The notes: a model not told the origin generated them from the letters alone. Shown: positions 1 to 9,280, counted from the stretch's first letter. The stretch: 64,000 nucleotides of DNA from an uncultured Allobosea sp. (GCF_945957345.1 NZ_CAMFKW010000020.1:1-64000); one strand, 5' to 3'. Made by a program: numbers and translations.

Positions 1-385
1 CGCGGGCGCGCTGGGTCGCCTTGATCGGGCCCTTGCCGTCGATCGGGTTGCCGAGAGCGTCGACGACGCGGCCGAGCAGCTCCTTGCCGACGGGAACGTC
101 GACGATGGCGCCGGTGCGCTTGACGGTCTGGCCTTCCTTGATGTCGCGGTCGTTGCCGAAGATCACGACGCCGACATTGTCGCTCTCGAGGTTGAGCGCC
201 ATGCCGCGCACGCCGGACTCGAACTCGACCATCTCACCGGCCTGGACCTTGTCGAGGCCGTAGACGCGGGCGATGCCGTCACCGACGGAGAGAACCTGGC
301 CGACTTCGGTAACCGAAGCTTCCGAGCCGAAATTCGAGATCTGAGCCTTCAGGATGGCGGAGATTTCAGCGGGGCGGATGTCCAT
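1..385 (-). CDS. atpA: ATP synthase F1 subunit alpha, N-terminal part only
   Basis: The catalytic-head alpha subunit of F1Fo ATP synthase, cut by the window edge so that only about 128 N-terminal residues are present. The translation begins [13 protein letters not shown] and continues through the beta-barrel domain ([44 protein letters not shown]), which is diagnostic of AtpA. The start ATG (385-383) shares one base with the TGA of atpH (TGATG), so the two are probably translationally coupled. The Walker A region lies beyond the window. Confidence 0.96.
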   Translation of the reverse strand, partial: MDIRPAEISAILKAQISNFGSEASVTEVGQVLSVGDGIARVYGLDKVQAGEMVEFESGVRGMALNLESDNVGVVIFGNDRDIKEGQTVKRTGAIVDVPVGKELLGRVVDALGNPIDGKGPIKATQRAR

Positions 386-954
386 CAGCCGACCTCTTTC
401 ATGGCAAGACGAATTGAATTGAGCTTGGTTTTCAGCGAGGCGTCGACCATGCGGGAGCCCATCTTGACGATGAGCCCGCCGATCAGGGTCGGGTCGATCT
501 TGATCGCGACGTCGACATCCTTGCCGGCGACGCCCTTCAGCGCCGCGCGGATCTCGTCGACGCGCTTGGCCGTGGGCTCCTCGGCGACCGTCACCTCGGC
601 GGAGACGATGCCCTTGGCCTCGGCGACCAGACGCTTGTAGCCGGCAATCATGCCCGGCAGCGCGAAGAGACGGCGCTTGCTGGCGACGAAGCCGATGAAA
701 TTGGCGGCGATGCCGGTGATGCCGGCCTTCTCGAGCACGCCCTTGATCGCCGCGACCTGTTCCTCGGCGGTGAAGGCCGGGCTCTCGATCAGGCGGGTCA
801 GATCCTCGCTCTCGGCGAGCAGGCCGTTGAAGCTATCCAGAGCGGCCGCGACGGTGTCGATCGCACCCGTCTCCTCAGCCAGCTCGAACAGAGCGGTGGC
901 ATAGCGCTGAGCTACGCCCGACACCAATGTCCCCTGCGATCCGCCTTCAGCCAC
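385..954 (-). CDS. atpH: ATP synthase F1 subunit delta
   Basis: The delta subunit (OSCP homologue), which links F1 to the peripheral stalk of ATP synthase. The N-terminal helical bundle begins [18 protein letters not shown] and the C-terminal domain contains a [20 protein letters not shown]-type segment typical of the family. I chose the GTG at 954 because it follows a purine-rich GGGAAG and gives 189 residues, close to the family norm. An upstream TTG at 975 would add seven residues. It is first gene of the visible atp operon and overlaps atpA by one base. Confidence 0.93.
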   Translation of the reverse strand: MAEGGSQGTLVSGVAQRYATALFELAEETGAIDTVAAALDSFNGLLAESEDLTRLIESPAFTAEEQVAAIKGVLEKAGITGIAANFIGFVASKRRLFALPGMIAGYKRLVAEAKGIVSAEVTVAEEPTAKRVDEIRAALKGVAGKDVDVAIKIDPTLIGGLIVKMGSRMVDASLKTKLNSIRLAMKEVG

Positions 955-1084
955 GCTTCCCGTCTCTCGTTTCAAGGAACCACACCGGCGACCTTCCTGA
1001 CGAAGGTGGAGTGCATGGTTCCGGCGCTGCGAGTATCAATGGCGCAAAGCCGGCAAGACGACTTCGCGACCGAAATGTGGCGGT

Positions 1085-1113
1085 GCACTAGCATGTGGTT
1101 CCGGGCCGCGCAA
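1085..1113 (-). promoter_or_regulatory. candidate promoter of the atp operon
   Basis: On the minus strand TTGCGC (1113-1108) and TAGTGC (1090-1085) are separated by exactly 17 bases, a reasonable match to the alphaproteobacterial housekeeping promoter. It would leave a leader of roughly 125 bases before atpH. The match was found by eye, so treat it as a candidate. Confidence 0.3.
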
Positions 1114-1133
1114 TCGCTGATTGCCCTTCATAA

Positions 1134-1149
1134 GCGGCGATTTTGCCGC
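1134..1149 (-). terminator. weak hairpin after priA
   Basis: GCGGC / GCCGC arms with a six-base loop lie just downstream of the priA stop, followed on the minus strand by TTAT. The stem is short (5 bp), so terminator activity is uncertain. It also separates priA from the atp promoter. Confidence 0.25.
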
Positions 1150-1162
1150 GCCTTTCAGCGCT

Positions 1163-3346
1163 TCAAAGGAAGCTTTGCGGATCGACGTCGACCGCGACCC
1201 GGACTGAGCCCTTGGGCCGGGGCGCCCGTTTCAGCCAGGCGCGCAGGTAATCCTGCAGGTTGATCTCGCGCGCCGTCTTGACGATCAGGCGCATGCGATG
1301 GCGCCCGCGCAGCACCGCCAAGGGCGCTTCCGCCGGCCCCAGCACCATGATTCCGTCGCTCGCCTCGGCCGAGCGCGCCAGCGCCCGCGCATGGCTTTCG
1401 GCCTCCGCCTGACTATTGGCCGAGACGATCAGGGCCGCCAATCGCCCGAAAGGCGGCAGCCCGGCAGCCTCTCGCGAGGCCTCCTCTGCGGCATAAAACC
1501 GCTCCGGGTCCCCCGAGATCAGGGCTTTCAGCACGGGATGCTCGGGTTCATGCGTCTGAAGCAGGGCGCGACCGGGCTTCTCCCCCCGTCCCGCGCGGCC
1601 CGTGACCTGCCTCAGCGCCTGAAACGTCCGCTCGGCGGCCCGCGGATCGCCTGAGGTCAGGCCGAGATCCGCATCGATCACCCCGACCAGCGTCATGCCC
1701 GGGAAGTTGTGGCCCTTGGCGACGAGCTGGGTACCGATGACAATGTCGAATTCGCCCTCCGCCACGGCCATCAGCTCCGTCTTCAACCTTTCCGTGCCGC
1801 CCGGAAAATCACTGGAGAGCACGATCGAACGCGCCTGTGGAAAAAGCGTCGCGACCTCCTCGGCCAGCCGCTCGACGCCGGGCCCGCAGGCAACAAGGCT
1901 CTCGGGTTTGTGGCAGGCGGGGCACTCATGGGGCCGGCGCTCGACATGGCCGCAATGATGGCAGACTAGGGACCGCCGGAAGCGATGGTCGACCAGCCAG
2001 GCCGAACAGTTCGGGCACTGGAAGCGATGGCCGCAGTCCCGGCACAGCGTCAGCGGCGCATAGCCGCGCCGGTTGAGGAAGAGCAGCGACTGCTCCTTCG
2101 CCTCCAGATTGGCCTCGACCGCCTTGATCAGCGCGCTCGAGAGCCAGCGCCCGCGCTCCGGCTTGTCGCGGCGCAGGTCGACGAGGCCGAGAACAGGCAA
2201 TTCGCGCCCGCCAAAACGCTCCGGCAGCTTGAGATGGGCATAGCGCCCGCGCTCGGCATTGACGCGGGTCTCTAAGGAAGGTGTCGCGGAAGCGAGCACG
2301 ACCGGCGCATTTTCGATCCGCCCCCGCACCACCGCCATATCGCGGGCATGATAGGAGACGCCATCCTCCTGCTTGTAGGCGCTCTCATGCTCCTCATCGA
2401 CGACGATGAGGCCGAGATCGCTATAGGGTAGGAACAGGGCCGAACGCGCGCCCGCCACCACCTTGGCCTCGCCGCTAGCGATCGCCGCCTGCAGCCGCTC
2501 GCGCTTGCGGCCGGTCACCGCCGAATGCCACAGGCCCGGCCTGACGCCGAAACGCGCCTCGAAGCGGTCGATGAACTGCGCCGTTAGCGCGATCTCGGGC
2601 ATCAGGATCAGGCTTTGCCGGCCGAGCCGAATCGCCTCCGCCACCGCCTCGAAATAGACTTCCGTCTTGCCCGAACCGGTTACGCCTTCGAGCAGCGAGA
2701 CGCCGAAGGTTTTCGCCTGCACCGACCTGACCAGCGCCTGCGCGACTTCGCCCTGCCCTTCCGAGAGCTCGGGCACGGCATGGTCGGGATCGGGCCACGC
2801 CGCGATCGCCTCGCGCGGCAAGGGCTCGACGATGAAGGTGCCCGCGTCGACGAGGGAATCGATCACCGCTGCGCTCACTGAAGCTGCCTCGGCCAGCGCC
2901 GATTTCGCGATCAGCAAACCGCCCTCTGCTGCCGCGATGGCGCGGGCTCGTGCTGGGGTCATCCGTCCCGGCGGCGGACCTGCGAGCCTGACGCCGAGCT
3001 TCGGTCGCTCCGGCGTATCGTCCGGCTGCCGCCGCAGCGCCAAGGCCAGAACCGAGCCCTTGGGCGCCAGCGTGTACCAGGCCACCCAATCGACGAGCTT
3101 GCGCAAGGCCGGATCGAGCGGCGGCATGTCGTATTTGCCGGTGACCTTTTTGAGATTGCCGCCGCGCCCGCTGCCGACATCCCAGACGACGCCGACGGTC
3201 TCGCGCGGCCCGAGCGGCACCTGCACGACATCTCCGGGCTTGAGCACGAGCCCAGCCGGCACGGCATAGCTATAGGCCTGGTCGAGCCCGAGCGGGATCA
3301 GCACATCGACCGTGCCGCCTTCGATCATGTCCGCCGTCTCATCCAT
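1163..3346 (-). CDS. priA: primosomal replication restart helicase PriA
   Basis: A superfamily 2 DNA helicase that reloads the replisome at stalled forks. It carries the N-terminal DNA-binding domain (VDVLIPLGLDQAYSYAVPAG), Walker A (GVTGSGKTEVYF), the DEEH box (VVDEEHESAYKQ) and the zinc-binding insert with four CxxC pairs (CRDCG, CPNC, CHHCG, CPAC). The length of about 727 residues is normal. Three in-frame starts exist: GTG 3364, ATG 3346 and ATG 3328. I use 3346, but none has a strong ribosome site. It stands alone and is divergent from xerC. Confidence 0.95.
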   Translation of the reverse strand: MDETADMIEGGTVDVLIPLGLDQAYSYAVPAGLVLKPGDVVQVPLGPRETVGVVWDVGSGRGGNLKKVTGKYDMPPLDPALRKLVDWVAWYTLAPKGSVLALALRRQPDDTPERPKLGVRLAGPPPGRMTPARARAIAAAEGGLLIAKSALAEAASVSAAVIDSLVDAGTFIVEPLPREAIAAWPDPDHAVPELSEGQGEVAQALVRSVQAKTFGVSLLEGVTGSGKTEVYFEAVAEAIRLGRQSLILMPEIALTAQFIDRFEARFGVRPGLWHSAVTGRKRERLQAAIASGEAKVVAGARSALFLPYSDLGLIVVDEEHESAYKQEDGVSYHARDMAVVRGRIENAPVVLASATPSLETRVNAERGRYAHLKLPERFGGRELPVLGLVDLRRDKPERGRWLSSALIKAVEANLEAKEQSLLFLNRRGYAPLTLCRDCGHRFQCPNCSAWLVDHRFRRSLVCHHCGHVERRPHECPACHKPESLVACGPGVERLAEEVATLFPQARSIVLSSDFPGGTERLKTELMAVAEGEFDIVIGTQLVAKGHNFPGMTLVGVIDADLGLTSGDPRAAERTFQALRQVTGRAGRGEKPGRALLQTHEPEHPVLKALISGDPERFYAAEEASREAAGLPPFGRLAALIVSANSQAEAESHARALARSAEASDGIMVLGPAEAPLAVLRGRHRMRLIVKTAREINLQDYLRAWLKRAPRPKGSVRVAVDVDPQSFL

Positions 3347-3405
3347 CGCGCCAGTGTCTAGCACCGATTCGGCTGGTGTTAAGGCAGGAGCGTCATGCTG
3401 CCGCG

Positions 3406-4332
3406 ATGACCGATTTCGATAGCTTCCGGCGCGACTGGCTTTCGCACCTTGCGGCCGAGCGGCGTCTCTCGCCGAAGACGCTGGAAGCCTATGCGCGCGA
3501 TCTCGGCCAGTTCCACGCCTTCCTCACCGAACATCTCGGCGGCGCGCCCTCCCTTTCCGACATTGCCGCGCTGAAGCCCGTCGACCTGCGCGCCTTCCTG
3601 GGTCAGCGCCGTCGCGACAATGTCGGCAACCGCACCTTGATGCGCCAGCTCGCGGCTCTGCGCTCCTTCGCCCGTTTCGGCGAGCGGCAGGGCAAGTTCA
3701 CTGCCGCCGCCTTCGCCGCGACGCGCGGCCCGCGCCTCGGCAAGTCGCTGCCGCGCCCGCTCGAACCCTCCGCCGCCCGCGCCATCACCCAGGCCGATAA
3801 CCGTGCCGGCGAAGAGCGAGAGCAATGGATTCTCGCTCGCGACGCCGCCGTGCTCGGCCTGCTCTATGGCAGCGGCCTGCGTATATCGGAGGCGCTCTCG
3901 CTCGCCCGCACCCAGGCTCCGCAACAGGCCGGCGATACGCTCACCGTCATCGGCAAGGGCAGCAAGACGCGGATGGTCCCGGTGCTGCCTGTCGTGATCG
4001 CGGCGATCGCCGAATATCTCGAGCTCTGTCCCTGGCGGCTGCCGCCGGAGGGCCCGCTTTTCGTCGGCGCCAAAGGCGGCCCGCTCTCGCCGCGCATCAT
4101 CCAGCTCGCCGTCGAGGGCTTGCGTGGCGCGCTCGGCCTGCCCTCCTCGGCGACGCCGCATTCCCTCCGCCATTCTTTCGCGACGCATCTCTTGGGGCGC
4201 GGCGGTGACCTGCGCGCGATACAGGAACTGCTCGGCCACGCCTCGCTCTCGACGACGCAGATCTACACTCGCATCGATTCGGCCCGCCTGATGGCGGCCT
4301 ATGACGCTGCCCATCCGCGCGCCGGGCGCTGA
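3406..4332 (+). CDS. xerC: tyrosine recombinase XerC
   Basis: A site-specific tyrosine recombinase that, with XerD, resolves chromosome dimers at dif. From the chosen ATG it has 308 residues: a SAM-like core-binding domain (about 5-90) and a catalytic domain. The full active set is visible: Arg159 (LYGSGLRISEA), Lys184 (GKGSK), His252 and Arg255 (PHSLRHSFATH), His278 (LGHASLS) and nucleophile Tyr287 (TQIYTRI). The reading frame opens ten codons upstream, but the MTDFDSF start fits the family better. Chromosomal location beside priA and the normal length argue for XerC rather than a phage integrase. Confidence 0.93.
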   Translation: MTDFDSFRRDWLSHLAAERRLSPKTLEAYARDLGQFHAFLTEHLGGAPSLSDIAALKPVDLRAFLGQRRRDNVGNRTLMRQLAALRSFARFGERQGKFTAAAFAATRGPRLGKSLPRPLEPSAARAITQADNRAGEEREQWILARDAAVLGLLYGSGLRISEALSLARTQAPQQAGDTLTVIGKGSKTRMVPVLPVVIAAIAEYLELCPWRLPPEGPLFVGAKGGPLSPRIIQLAVEGLRGALGLPSSATPHSLRHSFATHLLGRGGDLRAIQELLGHASLSTTQIYTRIDSARLMAAYDAAHPRAGR

Positions 4333-4399
4333 ACGCATCCCTCTTGATGCCGCAACGGAACACCCTCACAAGGCGCCAGCCACCTCAGGGAATGATTCG

Positions 4400-4960
4400 A
4401 TGTCGGGACATGTCGAGGCGCCGGAAAGCGGCAACAAGAAGATTGCCCTGCTGATCGCCGTGCTCGCGCTGCTGCTCGCGCTGGCTGAAATCGGCGGCAA
4501 GCAGGCAGAGAACGAAGCCGTATCCAAGAACATCGAGGCCTCCAATCTCTGGGCCTTCTTCCAGGCCAAGACGATCCGCGGCACGGTCGTGCGCACTGCG
4601 ACGGAGGCGATGGAGCTCGACCTCGCCGATACCACTGATGCCGCCGCGCGCGACCGCATGCAAAAGCGCATCGAGGCGTGGAAGGCGACCGCGACCCGCT
4701 ACGACACCGAGCCCGAAACCAATGAGGGCCGCAAGGAGCTGGCCGCGCGGGCCAAGGCGGCCGAGCAGAAGCGCGACGACTACAAGGCCCGCAACGAGAA
4801 TTTCGAGATCGCCTCCGGCCTGCTCCAGATCGGCATCGTTGTGGTGTCGGCTTCGATCATCACCGGGGTGACGCTGCTTGCCTTCGTCGGCGGCGGCCTG
4901 GGTGCGGTTGCGCTCAGCTTCATGGGCCTCGCGCTCTTCGCGCCGCATCTCCTGTTCTGA
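4400..4960 (+). CDS. DUF4337 family membrane protein
   Basis: A protein of 186 residues resembling the DUF4337 family, whose function is unknown. It has an N-terminal membrane segment (KIALLIAVLALLLALAEIGG), a long charged, probably coiled-coil middle rich in Ala, Glu, Lys and Arg (about 35-135), and two C-terminal hydrophobic segments ending in FAPHLLF. The ATG at 4400 is preceded by TCAGGGA at good spacing; an upstream in-frame ATG at 4301 would overlap xerC and lacks support. Monocistronic, between xerC and the convergent SDR gene. Confidence 0.75.
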   Translation: MSGHVEAPESGNKKIALLIAVLALLLALAEIGGKQAENEAVSKNIEASNLWAFFQAKTIRGTVVRTATEAMELDLADTTDAAARDRMQKRIEAWKATATRYDTEPETNEGRKELAARAKAAEQKRDDYKARNENFEIASGLLQIGIVVVSASIITGVTLLAFVGGGLGAVALSFMGLALFAPHLLF

Positions 4961-4973
4961 GGATCAACGCCCC

Positions 4974-5774
4974 TCAGTAATGGATCGCCCCGCGGATGCC
5001 GCCGCCGCAGGCGATGGCATCGCCATTGATCGCGACGCTGCGCGGCGAGGCCAGGAAGGCGACGATGTCGGCGACCTCGGCCGCATCGACCAGCCGCCCG
5101 ATCGTGATGTTCGAGATCATCCCGGCCTCGATCTGCGCCGCACTCTTGCCGCTGGCCGCCGCCTTTCCCGCGATCAGGGGCACGGTCTTCTCCGTGCGCG
5201 TCAGGCCGGGATGAACGACGGTGACATTGATGCCCTGCGGCCCGAGTTCGTCGGCGAGGTTCTTGGTCAGCGCCGCCACCGCGACATTGCGCATCGAGCC
5301 GATGGTCGAGCCGGTCGAGCGTGCCGCGAGCCCGCTGATATTGATGATCCGGCCCCAGCCATTGGCCGCCATATGCGGCGCGGCCTCTCGCGCCACCCGC
5401 AGATAGCCCATCACCTTCACGTTCACATCGTCCCAGAACAAGGCGTCGGTGATCTCCGCGAGCTTCGGCGGCGGCGCCTGCCCGCCAGGCTTGCCGGCGG
5501 CGTTAACGAGGATGTCGAGCCCACCAAGAGCCGCAACCGCCTCCGCGACGAGGCGCTTTACCGAATCGTCGTTGGCGGTATCCGCGACGATGCCCGTGAC
5601 CTTTCGCCCAGTCTCGGCGGCAAGCGCTGTGGCCGCGGCATCGAGTTCACCCTGGTTGCGCGCGGCGATGACGAGATCGACGCCTTCCCGCGCGAGCTGT
5701 CGGGCGACGGCGAGGCCGATGCCCTTGCTGCCGCCTGTCACCAGTGCGCGCTTGCCTTCGAGCTGCAGATCCAT
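4974..5774 (-). CDS. short-chain dehydrogenase/reductase
   Basis: A classical SDR oxidoreductase of 266 residues. The Rossmann motif TGGSKGIG lies at about residues 14-21, NAAG follows at the usual place, and the active-site Ser is in ISGLAARS. The position normally held by Tyr of YxxxK is occupied by SMRNVAVAALTKNLA, so the canonical Tyr-x-x-x-Lys is not visible and the mechanism may be altered. The start ATG at 5774 is 23 bases after the ABC permease, so it is probably last in that operon and may act on the imported compound. The substrate is unknown. Confidence 0.85.
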   Translation of the reverse strand: MDLQLEGKRALVTGGSKGIGLAVARQLAREGVDLVIAARNQGELDAAATALAAETGRKVTGIVADTANDDSVKRLVAEAVAALGGLDILVNAAGKPGGQAPPPKLAEITDALFWDDVNVKVMGYLRVAREAAPHMAANGWGRIINISGLAARSTGSTIGSMRNVAVAALTKNLADELGPQGINVTVVHPGLTRTEKTVPLIAGKAAASGKSAAQIEAGMISNITIGRLVDAAEVADIVAFLASPRSVAINGDAIACGGGIRGAIHY

Positions 5775-5797
5775 GGCCTGTCCTTCCCTGTGGGGGC

Positions 5798-6658
5798 CTA
5801 CCGGGCGCGCCGCAGGCGCGGATCGACCGCGTCGCGCAGGCCGTCGCCCAACAGGTTGAAACCCAGCACGGTCAGCGCGATCGCGGCACCCGGAAAGATC
5901 GCAAGCCAGGGCTGCGCCGCCATGAAGGTCTGCGCTTCGTTGAGCATCCGCCCCCAGGACGGGTTCGGCGGCTGGGTGCCCAATCCCAGATAGGACAGCC
6001 CCGCCTCGGCCAGCACCGCGAGCGCGAACTGGATCGTCGCCTGCACCACCAGGATGCCGGCGATATTCGGCAGGACATGGCGCACAGTAATCTGCCGGTT
6101 GTTGAGCCCCGCCGCCCGCGCCGCCTGGATGAAATCCTGCGCCCAGACCTGCAAGGCCGCCCCACGCGAGAGCCGCGCAAAATAGGGCAGGTTCAGCACC
6201 GCGATGGCGACGATCGCGTTGAGCATGCCCGGCCCGATGATCGCGGTCATCATGATCGCGGTCAGCACGGCCGGGAACGCATGGGTGAAATCGGCCGTGC
6301 GCATGATGATGTGGTCGAGATAGCCGTTGCGCCGGACGGACGCGGCCAACCCCAGCGCCGTGCCCGCGACCATGCCGATGCCGACCGCGCCCAGCCCCAC
6401 CGCAAGCGAGTTGCGCGCGCCGACCATGATCATCGAAAACACGTCGCGGCCGAACTGATCGGTGCCGAACCAGTTCACGGCCGAGGGGCCCTTGAGCCGG
6501 TTCAGGATCATCATCTGCGTCGGCTGGTAGGGCGTCCAGACGTAAGAAGTCAGCGCCGCCGCGACGACGAGCACAGCCAGCACGGCACCGATCACGAAGG
6601 AGGGCGCGAGCCACCAGTGTCGCTTGCCGCCGGGCGCCTTGTCCTGGACCGCGCTCAT
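5798..6658 (-). CDS. peptide/opine-type ABC transporter permease (DppC-like)
   Basis: The second inner-membrane permease of a DppBC/OppBC-type importer, 286 residues. Family signatures are the N-terminal TM (WLAPSFVIGAVLAVLVVAA), WFGTDQFGRDVFSMIMVGAR, and the EAA-type loop that contacts the ATPase (AARAAGLNNRQITVRHVLPN). Its ATG overlaps the stop of the upstream permease by four bases (ATGA), so the two are coupled. No ATPase gene is nearby. The substrate is likely a peptide, opine or sugar acid, but that is inference. Confidence 0.93.
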   Translation of the reverse strand: MSAVQDKAPGGKRHWWLAPSFVIGAVLAVLVVAAALTSYVWTPYQPTQMMILNRLKGPSAVNWFGTDQFGRDVFSMIMVGARNSLAVGLGAVGIGMVAGTALGLAASVRRNGYLDHIIMRTADFTHAFPAVLTAIMMTAIIGPGMLNAIVAIAVLNLPYFARLSRGAALQVWAQDFIQAARAAGLNNRQITVRHVLPNIAGILVVQATIQFALAVLAEAGLSYLGLGTQPPNPSWGRMLNEAQTFMAAQPWLAIFPGAAIALTVLGFNLLGDGLRDAVDPRLRRAR

Positions 6659-7599
6659 GACTGCCTCAGGCGCGGATCGATCAGCCCATAGAGCAGTTCG
6701 ACCGCGAAATTGATCAGGATCGCCAGCCCGGCGAAGAGCATGACGAGATCCTTGACCACGATCAGGTCATGCTGGGCGATGGCCTGGAAGACGAGCCGCC
6801 CCAGCCCCGGAAGGGCGAAGACGTTCTCAATGATGATGGCGCCCGCGATCAGGACCGAAAACTGAAGGCCCAGGATGGTGATGACCGGGATCAGCGCGTT
6901 GCGCAGCGCATGCCGGCGCATCGTCGTGCCTTCGCTCAGGCCCTTGGCGCGAGCGGTGCGGACGAAATCCTCCTGCAATGTGTCGAGCATCGAGGAGCGC
7001 GTCACCCGCGCGATGATCGCCGCCTGCGGCAACGCCAGCGCCAGCGCCGGCATCAGCAGCGCCTTCAGCGAGACACCTATTCCCGCCTGCCAGCCCGGAA
7101 AGCCGCCAGCCGGCAGCCAGCCGAGCCCGACCGCGAAGACGAGGACCAACAGGAGGCCGAACCAGAAATTCGGAATGGCGAGACCGGCCTGCGCGAAAGC
7201 CATCACGCCGGCATCGGCCAGCCTGCCATGACGCGAGGCAGCGAGCATGCCGAGCGGGATGCCGATCGCCGTGGCCAGCGCGATCGCCATCAGCGCCAGC
7301 GGCAGCGTCACCGCCATGCGCTCGGCGATGAGTTGCAGCACCGGGACGCGATAAGTGTAGCTCTGACCGAGGTCGCCGGTGACGAGCCCGCCCAGCCAGA
7401 TGAAGAAACGCAGCACTGCCGGCTTATCGAGCCCCATCTCGGCATGGAGCGCGGCCAGCGCCTCGGGCGCCGCGTTGAGGCCGAGCGTCACCGCTGCCGG
7501 ATCGCCCGGCAGGATTTCGAGCACGACGAAGATCACCACCGCCGCCGCGAGCAGGGTCAGGCCCAGCGCGACGAGCCGGCGCAGGATATACCCGATCAT
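6655..7599 (-). CDS. peptide/opine-type ABC transporter permease (DppB-like)
   Basis: The first inner-membrane permease of the same importer, 314 residues. The N-terminus MIGYILRRLVALGLTLL and the periplasmic loop with ILPGDPAAVTLG are typical of DppB/GsiC proteins. The EAA loop reads RTARAKGLSEGTTMRRHALR, followed by NALIPVITILGLQ. It starts 25 bases after the binding-protein gene and overlaps the next permease by four bases. Confidence 0.93.
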   Translation of the reverse strand: MIGYILRRLVALGLTLLAAAVVIFVVLEILPGDPAAVTLGLNAAPEALAALHAEMGLDKPAVLRFFIWLGGLVTGDLGQSYTYRVPVLQLIAERMAVTLPLALMAIALATAIGIPLGMLAASRHGRLADAGVMAFAQAGLAIPNFWFGLLLVLVFAVGLGWLPAGGFPGWQAGIGVSLKALLMPALALALPQAAIIARVTRSSMLDTLQEDFVRTARAKGLSEGTTMRRHALRNALIPVITILGLQFSVLIAGAIIIENVFALPGLGRLVFQAIAQHDLIVVKDLVMLFAGLAILINFAVELLYGLIDPRLRQS

Positions 7600-7624
7600 G
7601 GCGTTCTGGCGCCTGCCGACGCCT

Positions 7625-9121
7625 TCACCGCCAGCGCAATTCCGCCAGCGGCGTCACCGGCAGCGGCCAGTCGGTCCACATGCCTTCCAGCGCAGCATTC
7701 GCCACCGTGATCTTCGGCAGGATGAACAGGAAGCCGTTGACCGCGTCCTGAGCCAGCTTGCGCTGCGCCTGCTTGTAAAGCTCGTTGCGGGCGCCCTCGT
7801 CCAGCGTCTCCGAAATCTTGGCGATCAGCGCCTTGAACTCGGGATTCTTGTACTGGAAGTAGTAGCCGTCGCGGGCATAGATATCGATGTCGAGCGGCTC
7901 GGTATGGGCGATGATGCTGAGATCGTAATCCTTGTTGCGGAAGACGCGCTCCAGCCATTGCGGGAATTCGAGCGGCTCGATCGCCGCGTTGATGCCGACC
8001 TGCGCGAGCATCGCCGCGACGATCTCGCCGGAGCGGCGGGCATAGGATGGCGGCGGCAGCTTCAGCGTGCAATTGAAGCCGTTCGGGAAGCCGGCCTCCG
8101 CCAGCAGCGCCTTGGCCTTGGCAGGGTCGTAAGGATAGGTGCCGGTCAGGTCGATATAGGCCGGGTGCAACGGCGAGAAATGGCTGCCGATCAACGGCAC
8201 GTCGAAGCCGTAGACGCCGAGCGCGATGGTCTTGCGGTCGAGCGCATGGGCGATCGCCTGGCGCACCTTGAGATTGTCGAAGGGCGGCTTGGCATTGTTG
8301 GTGGCGAGCACTGTCTCGCCCTCGGTGCCGCCGATTGTGACCTTGAGCTTGGGGTCGGCCTTCAATTGCGGCACGGCCTCCGGCGCCGAGAGATTGGTAT
8401 GGGCGTCGACATCGCCGGCCCGAAGCGCCGCGACCTGCGCCTGCGGGTCTGACATGAACCGGAAGGTGGCCTTGGCCAAAGCCGGCTTTTCGCCCCAATA
8501 CCCGTCGAAACGGGCGAGCTCGAGCCGGTCGCCGCGGTTCCAGCGCACGAACTTGAACGGTCCGGTGCCGACCGGCTCGGTCTTGTTGTTGGCGGCTGTC
8601 GCCGGCGCCACGATCACCGCATCGCCCCAGGCGAGGCCGAAGAGAAAGTTCGCCGTCGGCTGCTTCAGCTTAATCACCACGGTCGCCGAATCCGGCGTCG
8701 TGATCTCGGCGATCGGCGTGAAGAGCTGACGCTGCGCATTGGTCGAATCCGGCGCGACGGCGCGTTCGAACGAGAACTTCACCTGCTCGGCTGTGAAGGG
8801 CGTGCCGTCATGGAATTTCGCACGCTGCCGCAGCTTGAAGCTGTAGGTGACGTTGTCGCCAGCGATCTGCCAGCTCTCGGCGAGGCAGGGCTGGATCTTG
8901 CCGGTGCGGTCGATCTTGACCAGGCCCTCGAAGATGTTCTGCAGCGTCACCTCGCGAATAGCCTGCGCGGCGCCGGAGGTCGGGTCCAGTGTCGGCGGCT
9001 CGAGCGTCTGGGCGATGGTGACGCTGTCCTTCGCCTGGGCCAGCGCGACGACGGGAAGCTGCGCCGCCAGCGCTGCCAGTCCCGCCCCTGCCAGGAGTTC
9101 ACGCCGCGTCGTCATATCCAT
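7625..9121 (-). CDS. ABC transporter substrate-binding protein, family 5
   Basis: The periplasmic binding protein (SBP_bac_5) of the importer, 498 residues. It has a twin-arginine-like leader (TTRRELLAGAGLAALAAQ, then ALAQA), then the family start VTIAQTLEPPTLDPTSG and FEGLVKIDRTGKIQPCLAESW. The domain continues to the C-terminus with FRNKDYDLSIIAH. First gene of the operon SBP-permease-permease-SDR. An alternative ATG two codons in is possible. The ligand cannot be read from sequence. Confidence 0.92.
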   Translation of the reverse strand: MDMTTRRELLAGAGLAALAAQLPVVALAQAKDSVTIAQTLEPPTLDPTSGAAQAIREVTLQNIFEGLVKIDRTGKIQPCLAESWQIAGDNVTYSFKLRQRAKFHDGTPFTAEQVKFSFERAVAPDSTNAQRQLFTPIAEITTPDSATVVIKLKQPTANFLFGLAWGDAVIVAPATAANNKTEPVGTGPFKFVRWNRGDRLELARFDGYWGEKPALAKATFRFMSDPQAQVAALRAGDVDAHTNLSAPEAVPQLKADPKLKVTIGGTEGETVLATNNAKPPFDNLKVRQAIAHALDRKTIALGVYGFDVPLIGSHFSPLHPAYIDLTGTYPYDPAKAKALLAEAGFPNGFNCTLKLPPPSYARRSGEIVAAMLAQVGINAAIEPLEFPQWLERVFRNKDYDLSIIAHTEPLDIDIYARDGYYFQYKNPEFKALIAKISETLDEGARNELYKQAQRKLAQDAVNGFLFILPKITVANAALEGMWTDWPLPVTPLAELRWR

Positions 9122-9223
9122 CGCTCCGGTGCCGTTGTGGCGCGAGGATGGCGCGGGAAACCCGGCAAACGCAAGCCCGCTTCCGGCACAATCCCCGATG
9201 GGCGGAAACCGGCATCTGGCGCA

Positions 9224-9235
9224 CTAGTATACCAG
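9224..9235. promoter_or_regulatory. UxuR/ExuR-like operator
   Basis: CTAGTATACCAG is a near-palindrome around GTATAC and keeps one half of the TGGTATACCA core known for hexuronate GntR regulators (UxuR/ExuR). It lies 46 bases before uxaC, in the divergent gap with the ABC importer. The assignment combines motif and position; no regulator gene is in the window. Confidence 0.45.
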
Positions 9236-9280
9236 GCAATTGACCCCTGCCGCAGCCGGCTCTAGAGATCGGAACGACCG

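Noticed and set aside
3406-4332. xerC as an integrase of a mobile island
   Set aside because: Its neighbours are priA and ordinary chromosomal genes, its length and motifs are those of XerC, and no attachment repeats or phage genes are near.
5775-6614. Apparent 280-residue N-terminal extension of the SDR, making a 546-residue protein
   Set aside because: It is an out-of-frame reading of the ABC permease gene; the permease frame has clear family motifs and the SDR has its own ATG at 5774.
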